Below, in pieces: positions 27,898 through 35,569 of a DNA stretch of 64,000 nt (position 1 is the first letter of the stretch; the number at the start of each line of letters is the position of its first letter). A program made the position numbers and the translations under genes. Origin of the DNA: Flavipsychrobacter sp. GTDB lineage: Bacteria; Bacteroidota; Bacteroidia; Chitinophagales; Chitinophagaceae. The notes below the pieces were generated by a model, which ran no database searches, was not told where the DNA came from, and saw only the letters and a program-made list of their open reading frames with translations. Location: positions 186,001 through 250,000 of the forward strand of contig JAEUVX010000011.1 of NCBI GenBank assembly GCA_016786615.1. The letters run 5' to 3'.

Positions 27898-28737
27898 ATG
27901 ATATCGCTATTTCATAAAGTGTGCCATGAGTGTAGTGAGGCGGTAACGAAGCGATACAGCACTTCGTTTTCCAGTGCCATCAAACTGCTGCATAAAGACT
28001 TGCGTGCTCCTATATTCGATATCTATGGTTTTGTACGATTTGCCGATGAGATTGTTGATACCTTTCATGATTATGATAAGGAAACACTACTGACTGACTT
28101 TGAAGCTGAAACATGGAAAGCTATAAAAACAGGTATCAGCCTCAATCCTATACTACACAGCTTTCAGCATGTGGTGCGCAAATACAACATACCACACGAC
28201 CTGATAGTTGCTTTCCTGCACAGTATGCGCCTCGACCTTAATAAGACCGATTATAAAACCGCTCACGAACTCAATGAATACGTGTATGGTTCTGCAGAGG
28301 TGGTAGGCCTAATGTGCCTTTGTGTTTTCTGCGAAGGAGATATGCAACAGTATGAGGCATTGAAAGGAGAAGCAAGAAGCCTTGGTGCTGCATTTCAGAA
28401 AATTAACTTCCTGCGCGATATACAAGCAGATTACAACAACCTGAATCGCACGTATTTCCCCGACTTTGATTTCTATCGCTTTGACCAACACACAAAGCAA
28501 CGTATAGAAGAAGATATTGAAAAAGACTTTGCTGCTGCACTGGAAGGCGTCCGCAAACTACCTTGGAAAGCACGCTTTGGTGTGTACACCGCATACAGAT
28601 ACTACTATGCACTATTCGAAAAAATAAAAGGTATGCAACCCGCAAGTGTACTACAGCAGCGTGTTCGTGTGCCCGATTATCAAAAAGCATTCATCATCTT
28701 TTCGGCGAGCCTCAATAACCGTCTGAACATGATATAA
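27898..28737 (+). CDS. crtB: Phytoene synthase
   Basis: Condenses two geranylgeranyl diphosphates to phytoene, the entry step of C40 carotenoids. The 279-residue protein has both Mg2+-diphosphate motifs: DEIVD at 50-54 within YGFVRFADEIVDTFHD, and FLRDIQAD at 171-178 within KINFLRDIQADYNNLNR. The helical prenyl-synthase fold and the length fit CrtB rather than squalene synthase, and the neighbours confirm it. It lies 2 nt after crtI and 11 nt before idi. Confidence 0.95.
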   Translation: MISLFHKVCHECSEAVTKRYSTSFSSAIKLLHKDLRAPIFDIYGFVRFADEIVDTFHDYDKETLLTDFEAETWKAIKTGISLNPILHSFQHVVRKYNIPHDLIVAFLHSMRLDLNKTDYKTAHELNEYVYGSAEVVGLMCLCVFCEGDMQQYEALKGEARSLGAAFQKINFLRDIQADYNNLNRTYFPDFDFYRFDQHTKQRIEEDIEKDFAAALEGVRKLPWKARFGVYTAYRYYYALFEKIKGMQPASVLQQRVRVPDYQKAFIIFSASLNNRLNMI

Positions 28738-28748
28738 ACCTGAGGAGC

Positions 28749-29288
28749 ATGTTGTACGATAAAAACAACGTTATAATTGTAAACGAGAAAGACGAATGGC
28801 TTGGTACTATGGAGAAACTGCAGGCTCATAAAGAAGGAATACTCCATAGGGCATTTTCAGTATTCGTAGTGAATGGCAAAAACGAATTGCTGCTGCAACA
28901 ACGTGCAGAGGATAAATATCATTCCGGTGGGCTGTGGAGCAACACATGCTGCTCTCACCCTGCACCGGGCGAAAGCACTACTGCCGCAGCACACAGAAGG
29001 CTGCAGGAAGAAATGGGCTTTGACTGTGACATTGAAAAAATATTCGAGCTCCGTTATAAATCAGATGTAGGAAACGGGCTGATAGAAAACGAATACGACC
29101 ATATATTTATCGGCTATCACAATGACGAAGCGACTATTAATACTGCCGAAGCAAAAGACGCTAAGTTCATATCTATAGATGCACTGCAAATTTGGATGCA
29201 GCAGGAACCGAATGCGTTTACAGCATGGTTTCATTTAGCCATGCCAAGGTTTATAGACTACCTTACACAACAAGAAAAAGCTGCCTGA
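28749..29288 (+). CDS. idi: Isopentenyl-diphosphate delta-isomerase, type I
   Basis: Interconverts IPP and DMAPP, feeding the prenyl pathway used by CrtB. The 179-residue Nudix-fold protein has the type I catalytic Cys in NTCCSHPAPGES, the Nudix-like helix AAHRRLQEEMGF and the catalytic Glu in NEYDHIF. The ATG at 28749 follows a GAGGAG stretch, one of the clearer ribosome-binding sites in the window. Its place inside the crt operon implies that precursor supply is raised together with carotenoid synthesis. Confidence 0.95.
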   Translation: MLYDKNNVIIVNEKDEWLGTMEKLQAHKEGILHRAFSVFVVNGKNELLLQQRAEDKYHSGGLWSNTCCSHPAPGESTTAAAHRRLQEEMGFDCDIEKIFELRYKSDVGNGLIENEYDHIFIGYHNDEATINTAEAKDAKFISIDALQIWMQQEPNAFTAWFHLAMPRFIDYLTQQEKAA

Positions 29289-29292
29289 TATT

Positions 29293-30771
29293 TTGAGTAC
29301 ATCTTCCAAGAAAGCCATCATCATAGGTTCAGGGATAGCGGGGCTTGCAAGTGCTGCAAGGCTGGCATCAAGAGGCTATGATGTACATGTATTTGAGAAA
29401 AACGATTTCTTCGGTGGCAAGCTGGCACTGCATGTGCAGGACGGTTATTCCTTCGATATGGGGCCTTCTATCTTTACACAACCTTTTGTACTGGAAGACC
29501 TTTTCAATTTCTGCGGCAAAGAATTCAGCGACTATTTCCGCTATCAAAATCTTGCCATCAACACACACAATTTTTTTAACGATGGCACAGAGATAATTGC
29601 CTACAAAGGCAAAGAGAAATTTGTTGCTGAGATAAAGAAGAAACTTAACATAGATACAACTCGTCTTGAAAAATATCTGCTGGAAGCTGAGCGTATGTAT
29701 AACGATATAGGCAAGATATTTCTTGACGAACATATACACGACCTACAAACGTGGACAACAGCACGCATACCCAAAGCATTGAAAGCGCTTAAGTGGCAAT
29801 ACCTGCTGAAGTCTATGCACGACTATCACAAGCAAAAGCTGCAACATCCCAAACTGGTGCAGATGTTCGATAGGTTTGCAACCTACAATGGTTCCAATCC
29901 ATTTGAAGCACCTGCCATGCTGAGTATGATAGCGCATCTGGAAATGAATGATGGTGCTTACTACCCCGAAGGCGGCATGATAAGCATACCCAATGCAGTG
30001 TACAAACTTTGTAACGATCTTGGTGTTCATTTTCATTTCAACAGCAAAGCAGAACGGATACTTACGGAGGGCAACAAGGCAAAGGGCATTGTAGCAAATG
30101 GCAAAGAACATCTTGCAGACATTGTTGTTACCAATAGCGATGTTTTCTACAGTTACAACGATTTGTTGCAAGACAAAGAAAAAGGCACAAGTATCGGCAA
30201 GATGGAACGCAGTACCAGCGCCATGATATTCTACTGGGGTATCAATAAAGAATACCGACAATTAGGGCTGCACAATCTTTTCTTTTCAGACAATTACAAA
30301 GAAGATTTTGAATATACCTGCAAGCACAAGAAACCATACCATGACCCTACTATATACATCAACATTACATCAAAAATGGAAGCTCAACATGCACCTGCAG
30401 GTTGCGAAAACTGGTTTGTATTTATAAACAAACCTGCAATCATAGAAGCGAATGAAAATGATGTAACTGCCGGAATCAAAAAATATACCATTGCAAAGCT
30501 GAGCCGTATGCTTGGAGAGGATATTACACCGCATATAGCAACAGAGCATACGCTCACACCAACATCTATACAAAGTCGTACCAATAGCTATCTGGGTGCA
30601 TTATATGGTACAGCATCTAACAATAAGATGGCGGCCTTCAAAAGGCACAGCAATGTATCTCCTACATATAAGGGCTTGTATTTTGCAGGCGGCAGTGTAC
30701 ACCCTGGTGGTGGCATACCACTATGTCTGCGCTCTGCAAAGCTTGCAGTAGATAAGATATTAGTGGGTTAG
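29293..30771 (+). CDS. CrtD-like carotenoid desaturase (second CrtI-family enzyme)
   Basis: FAD-dependent carotenoid desaturase. The 492-residue protein begins SSKKAIIIGSGIAGLASAAR and has VFEKNDFFGGKLALH, and ends with YFAGGSVHPGGGIPLCLRSA, the C-terminal form typical of CrtD-type 3,4-desaturases rather than of phytoene desaturase, which has PGPGVPPS. Expected substrate: an acyclic or 1-hydroxylated end group; this is inferred, since no CruF/CrtC hydratase is present in the window. The start is TTG at 29293, 4 nt after idi. Its stop overlaps the stop of the convergent beta-helix gene. A CrtN/CrtO-like role cannot be excluded. Confidence 0.82.
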   Translation: MSTSSKKAIIIGSGIAGLASAARLASRGYDVHVFEKNDFFGGKLALHVQDGYSFDMGPSIFTQPFVLEDLFNFCGKEFSDYFRYQNLAINTHNFFNDGTEIIAYKGKEKFVAEIKKKLNIDTTRLEKYLLEAERMYNDIGKIFLDEHIHDLQTWTTARIPKALKALKWQYLLKSMHDYHKQKLQHPKLVQMFDRFATYNGSNPFEAPAMLSMIAHLEMNDGAYYPEGGMISIPNAVYKLCNDLGVHFHFNSKAERILTEGNKAKGIVANGKEHLADIVVTNSDVFYSYNDLLQDKEKGTSIGKMERSTSAMIFYWGINKEYRQLGLHNLFFSDNYKEDFEYTCKHKKPYHDPTIYINITSKMEAQHAPAGCENWFVFINKPAIIEANENDVTAGIKKYTIAKLSRMLGEDITPHIATEHTLTPTSIQSRTNSYLGALYGTASNNKMAAFKRHSNVSPTYKGLYFAGGSVHPGGGIPLCLRSAKLAVDKILVG

Positions 30772-32213
30772 TTTTCGTAGCAGCCGATATCCGGCGTAAC
30801 AGGATCTCTGGGTTTACCATCCAAATCTGTAGCTACAGCGGGCGTTAATGCCTTGCCTTTGCCTATTGCCGGCGATCCTGATTTGAGCCTGAAATTAAAT
30901 GTCTGATAATTTTCAAACTGCGGATCCTGATTTAATATACAGTTTGTTGCAGTTGCTTCAGCAGGCAATGCTTCCTGATTCTTTATGAGGCAGTTATTGA
31001 CCTTTACATCAAAAGTGTTATTGCTACGTTTACGTATAAAGCATTCATTATCCAATGAGCCCCATATAATACAATTATCGAGCTGGGCTACAAGGTCACC
31101 AGCTACATAACTCACATCATCTATATCACGATAATTTATTAAAGCAAGCACAGGGTTATCAATGTGACTAATCTTATTACTTCCGTATGTAACAAGATTG
31201 CAATGTCGCAAATAATACCCCCCACCCTCGAATGTTGCCAATGCCTGTGCCCCGCATGCATTTATTAAACAGTTCTCTGCAACTAAAGTGCTTGCAAACG
31301 CCAATATGCCATAACCTATCGAATTTTCAATTGTACAGTTACGCATTGTCAGCATAGCTTTATTATCGTTTATCGTATCCGGATTCAGCTGTATGGCTGC
31401 AGGCGAGAAAACAGACTCACCAAGTTTAGTACTATTGCCGCAATTACGCAGTATCACATATTCCATCTGGTTATCGCTGCTTGTGGTATTAAAATACAAA
31501 CCTCCCCACTCTCCGGGGTAACCTTCGTTTCCAAAATACTTTCTATCCAACCTGTCTCCCTGAAAAATGATGCTGTCTTTTTTTGTGCCTATAGCATTCA
31601 GCTTACCCCATATCAGCAATCTGCTGTCTGCATGCATGTATATACGACAACCGGCAGGTATTGTCAGTGTTTCGCCTTCATCGATAAGGGCATTATTGAT
31701 TATTACGTATGGCTTATCAGTCTTCCATGTTTGGCTCTTCATCACACTATCGCGTACATAATACGCATTCTGCCCGTATGCCATAAATGGGAGGGAATAT
31801 TCCTTCCCGTTCATTGTAGCTATCAACCTATCCTCTACTACAAAAGGTGTATTTATATTTGTAGGGTCAATATTTACTGTAGCAAATACATACATACTGT
31901 CTTTTGCTGCCAGTTCTATATTATTTACTGTGTTACCGGGTACTCCATTTACATTCAGTTTGAAATATGAAGCAGTCCCCTTCTCAAGCCTGATAGTGCT
32001 GATATTTACTTTCTGGTCTTGCGGGTTATAAATCTTTAATTGGGTCGTAAAACTACCTAATGATGTAAATACGGTATCGAAACTGAGTGTATCCGTAGAG
32101 AATTTTAATTCTCCGCCAGACGACAACAACTTTTCTTTTTTACATGCAACATTGGATATTGCTATAATCACCAGCACCAACAATACAACCCCACTGCCTT
32201 TAATATGCTTCAT
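30768..32213 (-). CDS. Right-handed beta-helix lipoprotein (choice-of-anchor-Q-like end)
   Basis: A 481-residue envelope protein. The signal peptide ends in a lipobox SNVAC (Cys24) followed by KKEK. Residues ~35-160 look like an Ig/ASPM-type beta domain (FSTDTLSFDTVFTSLG). The rest (~180-440) shows repeated short strands with Asn/Cys ladders such as MLTMRNCTIENSIGYGILAF, AENCLINACGAQALA and AQLDNCIIWGS, the look of a pectate-lyase-like beta-helix, and it closes with FRLKSGSPAIGKG and DIGCYE. No catalytic residues are identifiable; a polysaccharide-binding or lyase role is possible. The gene stands alone and overlaps the crtD stop by 4 nt. Confidence 0.78.
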   Translation of the reverse strand: MKHIKGSGVVLLVLVIIAISNVACKKEKLLSSGGELKFSTDTLSFDTVFTSLGSFTTQLKIYNPQDQKVNISTIRLEKGTASYFKLNVNGVPGNTVNNIELAAKDSMYVFATVNIDPTNINTPFVVEDRLIATMNGKEYSLPFMAYGQNAYYVRDSVMKSQTWKTDKPYVIINNALIDEGETLTIPAGCRIYMHADSRLLIWGKLNAIGTKKDSIIFQGDRLDRKYFGNEGYPGEWGGLYFNTTSSDNQMEYVILRNCGNSTKLGESVFSPAAIQLNPDTINDNKAMLTMRNCTIENSIGYGILAFASTLVAENCLINACGAQALATFEGGGYYLRHCNLVTYGSNKISHIDNPVLALINYRDIDDVSYVAGDLVAQLDNCIIWGSLDNECFIRKRSNNTFDVKVNNCLIKNQEALPAEATATNCILNQDPQFENYQTFNFRLKSGSPAIGKGKALTPAVATDLDGKPRDPVTPDIGCYEN

Positions 32214-32323
32214 TATGTGTCAATAAATATTATTCACGATAATCAGATAACGTAAATATCTGTCATTTATTTTAAACAATCAGCTTTGCTTTGCAGTATA
32301 CAGCCATTACTTTTGCTATTCTT

Positions 32324-33118
32324 ATGGCTAATATCACATTGTTATCAGATTTTGGTCTTCAGGATGCATCAGTCGCATCTGTGAAGGGCTTACTGTTACA
32401 ATATGCAGCCGATTTACCTGTTACAGACATCTCTCACATGGTAGAGCCATATCACCTGCAACAGGCATCCTATTTGCTGAATACAGCCTACAAAAATTTT
32501 CCTGCAGGAAGCTTCCATATTATTTTATGCGATGTCTTTTATACACAAAACCCACAGCTTGTTTTATGCGTAAAAGACGGGCATTTTTTCCTTGCGCCGG
32601 ACAATGGTATTCTACCACTATCCTTTAGTACCTATGATGCCGTATGGCGTTGTGCTACTTTGCAGAAAGGGCAAACCATGCTCGACTGGACAACCATTAT
32701 TACGAAAGTCATCAACAAAATAACTTCTAATAATGGCGATGCATCTGAATTGGATTACGAACCTATACAAATGAGCAATTTGTTATTGCATTGGCAGCCC
32801 AAACAGTCCGGCAACGCGTTGGAATGCCATGTAATGCATATTGACAGGTTTGAAAATGTTGTAGTAAACCTTACAAATGATGATTTTGAAAAATTCAGAA
32901 GAGGGCGAGACTTCAGGATACAGTTTGTAAGGCATACCATTACAGAAATAAGCCATAGCTACTCTGATGTAAAGCAAGACGATATGCTTTGCAGGTTCAA
33001 CTCCTCAGGATACCTTGAAATTGCAATTAACCGTGGCAAAGCCGCAAGTTTGCTGGGGCTGAAACTCAGCAAAGAACAACATTTGGTTTATAATGCTATT
33101 AAAATAGTTTTTGAATGA
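32324..33118 (+). CDS. SAM hydroxide adenosyltransferase-family protein (DUF62), divergent
   Basis: The family splits S-adenosylmethionine with water/hydroxide to adenosine and methionine; chlorinases and fluorinases are relatives. The 264-residue protein opens ANITLLSDFGLQDASVASVKG, the family start, and has DISHMVEPYHLQQASYLL and the LAPDNGILPL turn. The usual DPGVGT-x-R block is replaced by ILCDVFYTQNPQ, lacking the Arg of the described Asp-Arg-His set, so activity is uncertain. Bacteroidota homologues often diverge here. The ATG at 32324 is chosen; an in-frame TTG at 32291 would add 11 unlike residues. It overlaps the next gene by 4 nt (ATGA). Confidence 0.8.
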   Translation: MANITLLSDFGLQDASVASVKGLLLQYAADLPVTDISHMVEPYHLQQASYLLNTAYKNFPAGSFHIILCDVFYTQNPQLVLCVKDGHFFLAPDNGILPLSFSTYDAVWRCATLQKGQTMLDWTTIITKVINKITSNNGDASELDYEPIQMSNLLLHWQPKQSGNALECHVMHIDRFENVVVNLTNDDFEKFRRGRDFRIQFVRHTITEISHSYSDVKQDDMLCRFNSSGYLEIAINRGKAASLLGLKLSKEQHLVYNAIKIVFE

Positions 33119-33411
33119 TAGTTCGTATCGTGCAGATGACTTTTAAGCCTGAGAATGTAGATGCTTTTCTGCATCTATTCGAAGAGCGGAAACAACTAAT
33201 CAGGCACTTTGAAGGATGTACGCATCTGGAATTGTGGCAGGATGCACATGCTGCAAACATATTCTTTACCTATAGCATGTGGGACAGTGAAGAACATCTT
33301 AACCATTATCGTTTTTCTGAACTGTTTAAAGATACATGGGCTAGAACTAAAGCATTATTTGCTGAAAAGCCTCAGGCATGGAGCGTAAACCGCAGAATGA
33401 TGATAGAATAA
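33115..33411 (+). CDS. Antibiotic biosynthesis monooxygenase (ABM)-like protein
   Basis: A 98-residue protein with the ferredoxin-like ABM fold: RIVQMTFKPENVDAFLHLFEE at the start, CTHLELWQD in the middle and the FTYSMWDSEEHLNHYRFSEL block, which is the characteristic 'W.s.e.l..H..s..f' pattern. Family members include cofactor-free quinol monooxygenases and haem-degrading enzymes; the substrate here cannot be told. It is translationally coupled to the SAM-cleaving-family gene through an ATGA overlap and is closed by a bidirectional terminator 1 nt after its stop. Confidence 0.85.
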   Translation: MIVRIVQMTFKPENVDAFLHLFEERKQLIRHFEGCTHLELWQDAHAANIFFTYSMWDSEEHLNHYRFSELFKDTWARTKALFAEKPQAWSVNRRMMIE

Positions 33412-33412
33412 G

Positions 33413-33436
33413 AAACGGGGCATATTAGCCCCGTTT
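33413..33436. terminator. Bidirectional hairpin terminator
   Basis: A 9-bp stem AAACGGGGC/GCCCCGTTT (33413-33421 with 33428-33436) and 6-nt loop, between the convergent ABM and HIT genes; T- or A-rich on the outside for both directions. Confidence 0.85.
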
Positions 33437-33828
33437 TATATATTGTCAGTAATTTTCTTTTGTATTTCTTTAAACCGACCTTCTGTCAGTTTTAATTTAG
33501 GTCGTGTAAAGTTCAGATCATCGGCTGTTTCAATCGGTACCAGGTGCATATGTGCATGTGGCACTTCTAAACCAATAACACTGATACCGCATCTGTTGCA
33601 ATCAAACACCTTTTCAATCGCCTTGGCTATTGGTTTGGCAAATAATAACCACTTTGCGAGATATTCATCACTTACATCGAATATTTTATCAGTTTCATTC
33701 TTGGGAACTATTAATACATGTCCTTCAGTCATCGGAAAAATATCCAGAAAAGCATAAAACATATCATCTTCAGCAATTTTGTAAGATGGTATCTCTCCTG
33801 CTATTATTTTACTGAATATTGTAGCCAT
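33436..33828 (-). CDS. HIT-family (histidine triad) hydrolase
   Basis: Small nucleotide hydrolase of the HINT type, expected to cleave AMP-linked substrates. The 130-residue protein begins ATIFSKIIAGEIPSYKI, has FLDIFPMTEGHVLIVPK and the triad HAHMH at 91-95 followed by LVP. The ATG at 33828 starts 1 nt after the greA stop, which marks translational coupling; a Met 21 nt upstream would overlap greA. It lies downstream of greA in one leftward unit and ends at a bidirectional terminator. Confidence 0.93.
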   Translation of the reverse strand: MATIFSKIIAGEIPSYKIAEDDMFYAFLDIFPMTEGHVLIVPKNETDKIFDVSDEYLAKWLLFAKPIAKAIEKVFDCNRCGISVIGLEVPHAHMHLVPIETADDLNFTRPKLKLTEGRFKEIQKKITDNI

Positions 33829-33829
33829 A

Positions 33830-34303
33830 TTATGCCGAAATATTTTCAACTTTAAACTTCAATACACCACTCGGCACAGATATTTCTGCCACATCACCTA
33901 CTTTTTTACCCAACAATCCTTTACCAATCGGCGATGTGATGGATATTTTACCCGCTTTAAGGTCGGCTTCTGTTTCAGAGACAAGTTGATACTCTACAAC
34001 TTTCTTTGTACTCATGTTTGTCAACTTCACTCTGCTCAGGATTGAGACCTTGCTCATATCCAGGTCTTTAGCATCTATCACCCTTGCATTTGCTATTGCG
34101 GATTCAAGTTGAGCAATTTTAGCTTCATGGTACCCTTGTGCTTCTTTCGCAGCGTCATACTCTGCATTTTCCTTCAAATCACCTTTTTCGCGTGCTTCTG
34201 ATATGGCACGGGCAATTTCTGCACGTCCTGATGTTTTAAGTTGCGTCAGGTCACCTCGCATTTGCTCCAAAGTTTCTTTGGTAACATAGTTTATTCCTGC
34301 CAT
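33830..34303 (-). CDS. greA: Transcription elongation factor GreA
   Basis: Rescues backtracked RNA polymerase by stimulating transcript cleavage. The 157-residue protein has an N-terminal coiled coil whose tip carries the acidic pair in EAREKGDLKENAEYDAAKE, and a C-terminal FKBP-like domain ending SITSPIGKGLLGKKVGD and VPSGVLKFKVENI. Length is normal. It forms a leftward pair with the HIT gene. A hairpin upstream (34345-34372) separates it from the surface-protein operon, so it should have a separate promoter in the ~40-nt gap. Confidence 0.96.
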   Translation of the reverse strand: MAGINYVTKETLEQMRGDLTQLKTSGRAEIARAISEAREKGDLKENAEYDAAKEAQGYHEAKIAQLESAIANARVIDAKDLDMSKVSILSRVKLTNMSTKKVVEYQLVSETEADLKAGKISITSPIGKGLLGKKVGDVAEISVPSGVLKFKVENISA

Positions 34304-34344
34304 GCTATTCTAAACTTTTTGTTGTTTCAAATCAGAAAAAAATA

Positions 34345-34372
34345 CAACGCTTCTGTTGTGGCAGAAGCGTTG
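34345..34372 (-). terminator. Terminator of the TonB receptor/PorV-like operon
   Basis: An 11-bp stem CAACGCTTCTG/CAGAAGCGTTG (34345-34355 with 34362-34372), 6-nt loop; read leftwards it is followed by a run of seven T. It lies 27 nt after the PorV-like stop. Confidence 0.88.
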
Positions 34373-34399
34373 AGAATATCAAAAATAAGGAATTTTATA

Positions 34400-35503
34400 T
34401 TAACGCATAAAACGTAGCGAAAACACGTGTACACCGTTAGCAGGACGTTGTGTAGGGCGATATGAATAATCAATAGCCAGCATTGGGCCTTTTTCACCGA
34501 TACGCTGCTGTACTGTAGCACCTGCACTTATGCCGGTGAACATTGTAGTACTGTTTTCAGTACCTATGTTTTTTTCGTACCTGTAGGCACCACGCACCAT
34601 AAACATCTCTTTAAATGAATATTCAGCGCCAAGGCCCAAAAAGTCATTATTAAACGAGTTTGATGTGAAGTTTGCCATTGCAGTAACCCTGTGTTTAGGT
34701 TTTACAGCCTCAATTTTTTGTTCATCAGAGGCAGCAGCTACAGTATTTTCATCCAAATAAAAATCATAAGCAACGCCAAAGTTCAGATAAGTTGGCATTT
34801 CAAATTTCTCAGATGGTGTAAGTGTGTTTAATGTATATGATTCATTTTCAGCAGCTGCATTTTCCAAACTAAACCCGTTACCTGTAAAACGCATATTGGT
34901 ACCGATATTACGCAATGTAATGCCGAAGTGGAAATTATCCCTTTTGCCGGTAACATACTGGATACCCGCTTCAAATGCTGCGCCACTTGCTTTTACGTTT
35001 GAGATTTGTTGTGAAACAAACGTAGCGGCAACACCTGCATATATATTGCGCGAAAATGCCTTTGCATAACCTAATTGCAGGTTGAAAAACTGTGGTCTGT
35101 AAGACCCGATATTACCTTCAGGATTGTTGTAGTTAGTAACAGTGATTTCACCATAGTTCATAGCCATAATGTTTACACCAACTACACCACCATTACTTCC
35201 TAGTTTCTGTGCAAATCCAAGATTATTAACACTGACACCAGAACCTTTCAGATACAAACTATATGCAGCGCCTATTTCTGTTTTATTTACAAAAGCTAAG
35301 CCCGCTATGTTTGTTTTAAGGGCTTCAATACCTTTTACGTGAGATGTGTTCAAACCAAACACACCAGTACTCTGACCCCATGGATTGATCAGCAGTTCTG
35401 TTGCACCAGCCTGTCCGGTACGATCTTTATTACCTGCCATTGCTGTAGTAGCTACACCCAATACACAAGTTGCCAAAGCTGCTGTTGTAAGTATTTTTTT
35501 CAT
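34400..35503 (-). CDS. PorV/PorQ-family outer-membrane barrel protein
   Basis: A 367-residue protein with a signal peptide (1-23, ending TAMAG) and a FadL/UPF0164-like barrel. The mature start GQAGATELLINPWGQSTGVFGLNTSHVKG matches the PorV/PorQ opening in which the 'A..NPA..a..g' region lines the barrel mouth; strands with alternating aromatic residues follow to the final VFSLRFMR, an aromatic-ended C-terminal strand. PorV-type proteins shuttle T9SS cargo to the attachment complex. It is the last gene of the leftward operon after the TonB receptor and the 1315-residue secreted protein, so it may serve that partner. It is not the true porV on this evidence. Confidence 0.8.
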   Translation of the reverse strand: MKKILTTAALATCVLGVATTAMAGNKDRTGQAGATELLINPWGQSTGVFGLNTSHVKGIEALKTNIAGLAFVNKTEIGAAYSLYLKGSGVSVNNLGFAQKLGSNGGVVGVNIMAMNYGEITVTNYNNPEGNIGSYRPQFFNLQLGYAKAFSRNIYAGVAATFVSQQISNVKASGAAFEAGIQYVTGKRDNFHFGITLRNIGTNMRFTGNGFSLENAAAENESYTLNTLTPSEKFEMPTYLNFGVAYDFYLDENTVAAASDEQKIEAVKPKHRVTAMANFTSNSFNNDFLGLGAEYSFKEMFMVRGAYRYEKNIGTENSTTMFTGISAGATVQQRIGEKGPMLAIDYSYRPTQRPANGVHVFSLRFMR

Positions 35504-35527
35504 AAGAATCTTGTATTCTTTTTATAT

Positions 35528-35553
35528 GCCTGCACATTTTTACATGTGCAGGC
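35528..35553 (-). other. Intercistronic hairpin before the PorV-like gene
   Basis: A 10-bp perfect stem GCCTGCACAT/ATGTGCAGGC (35528-35537 with 35544-35553), 6-nt loop, in the 66-nt gap. Read leftwards there is no T-run after it, so it is more likely an mRNA-stabilising or attenuating element than a full terminator. Confidence 0.45.
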
Positions 35554-35569
35554 TTTATTTATTTCAGAA

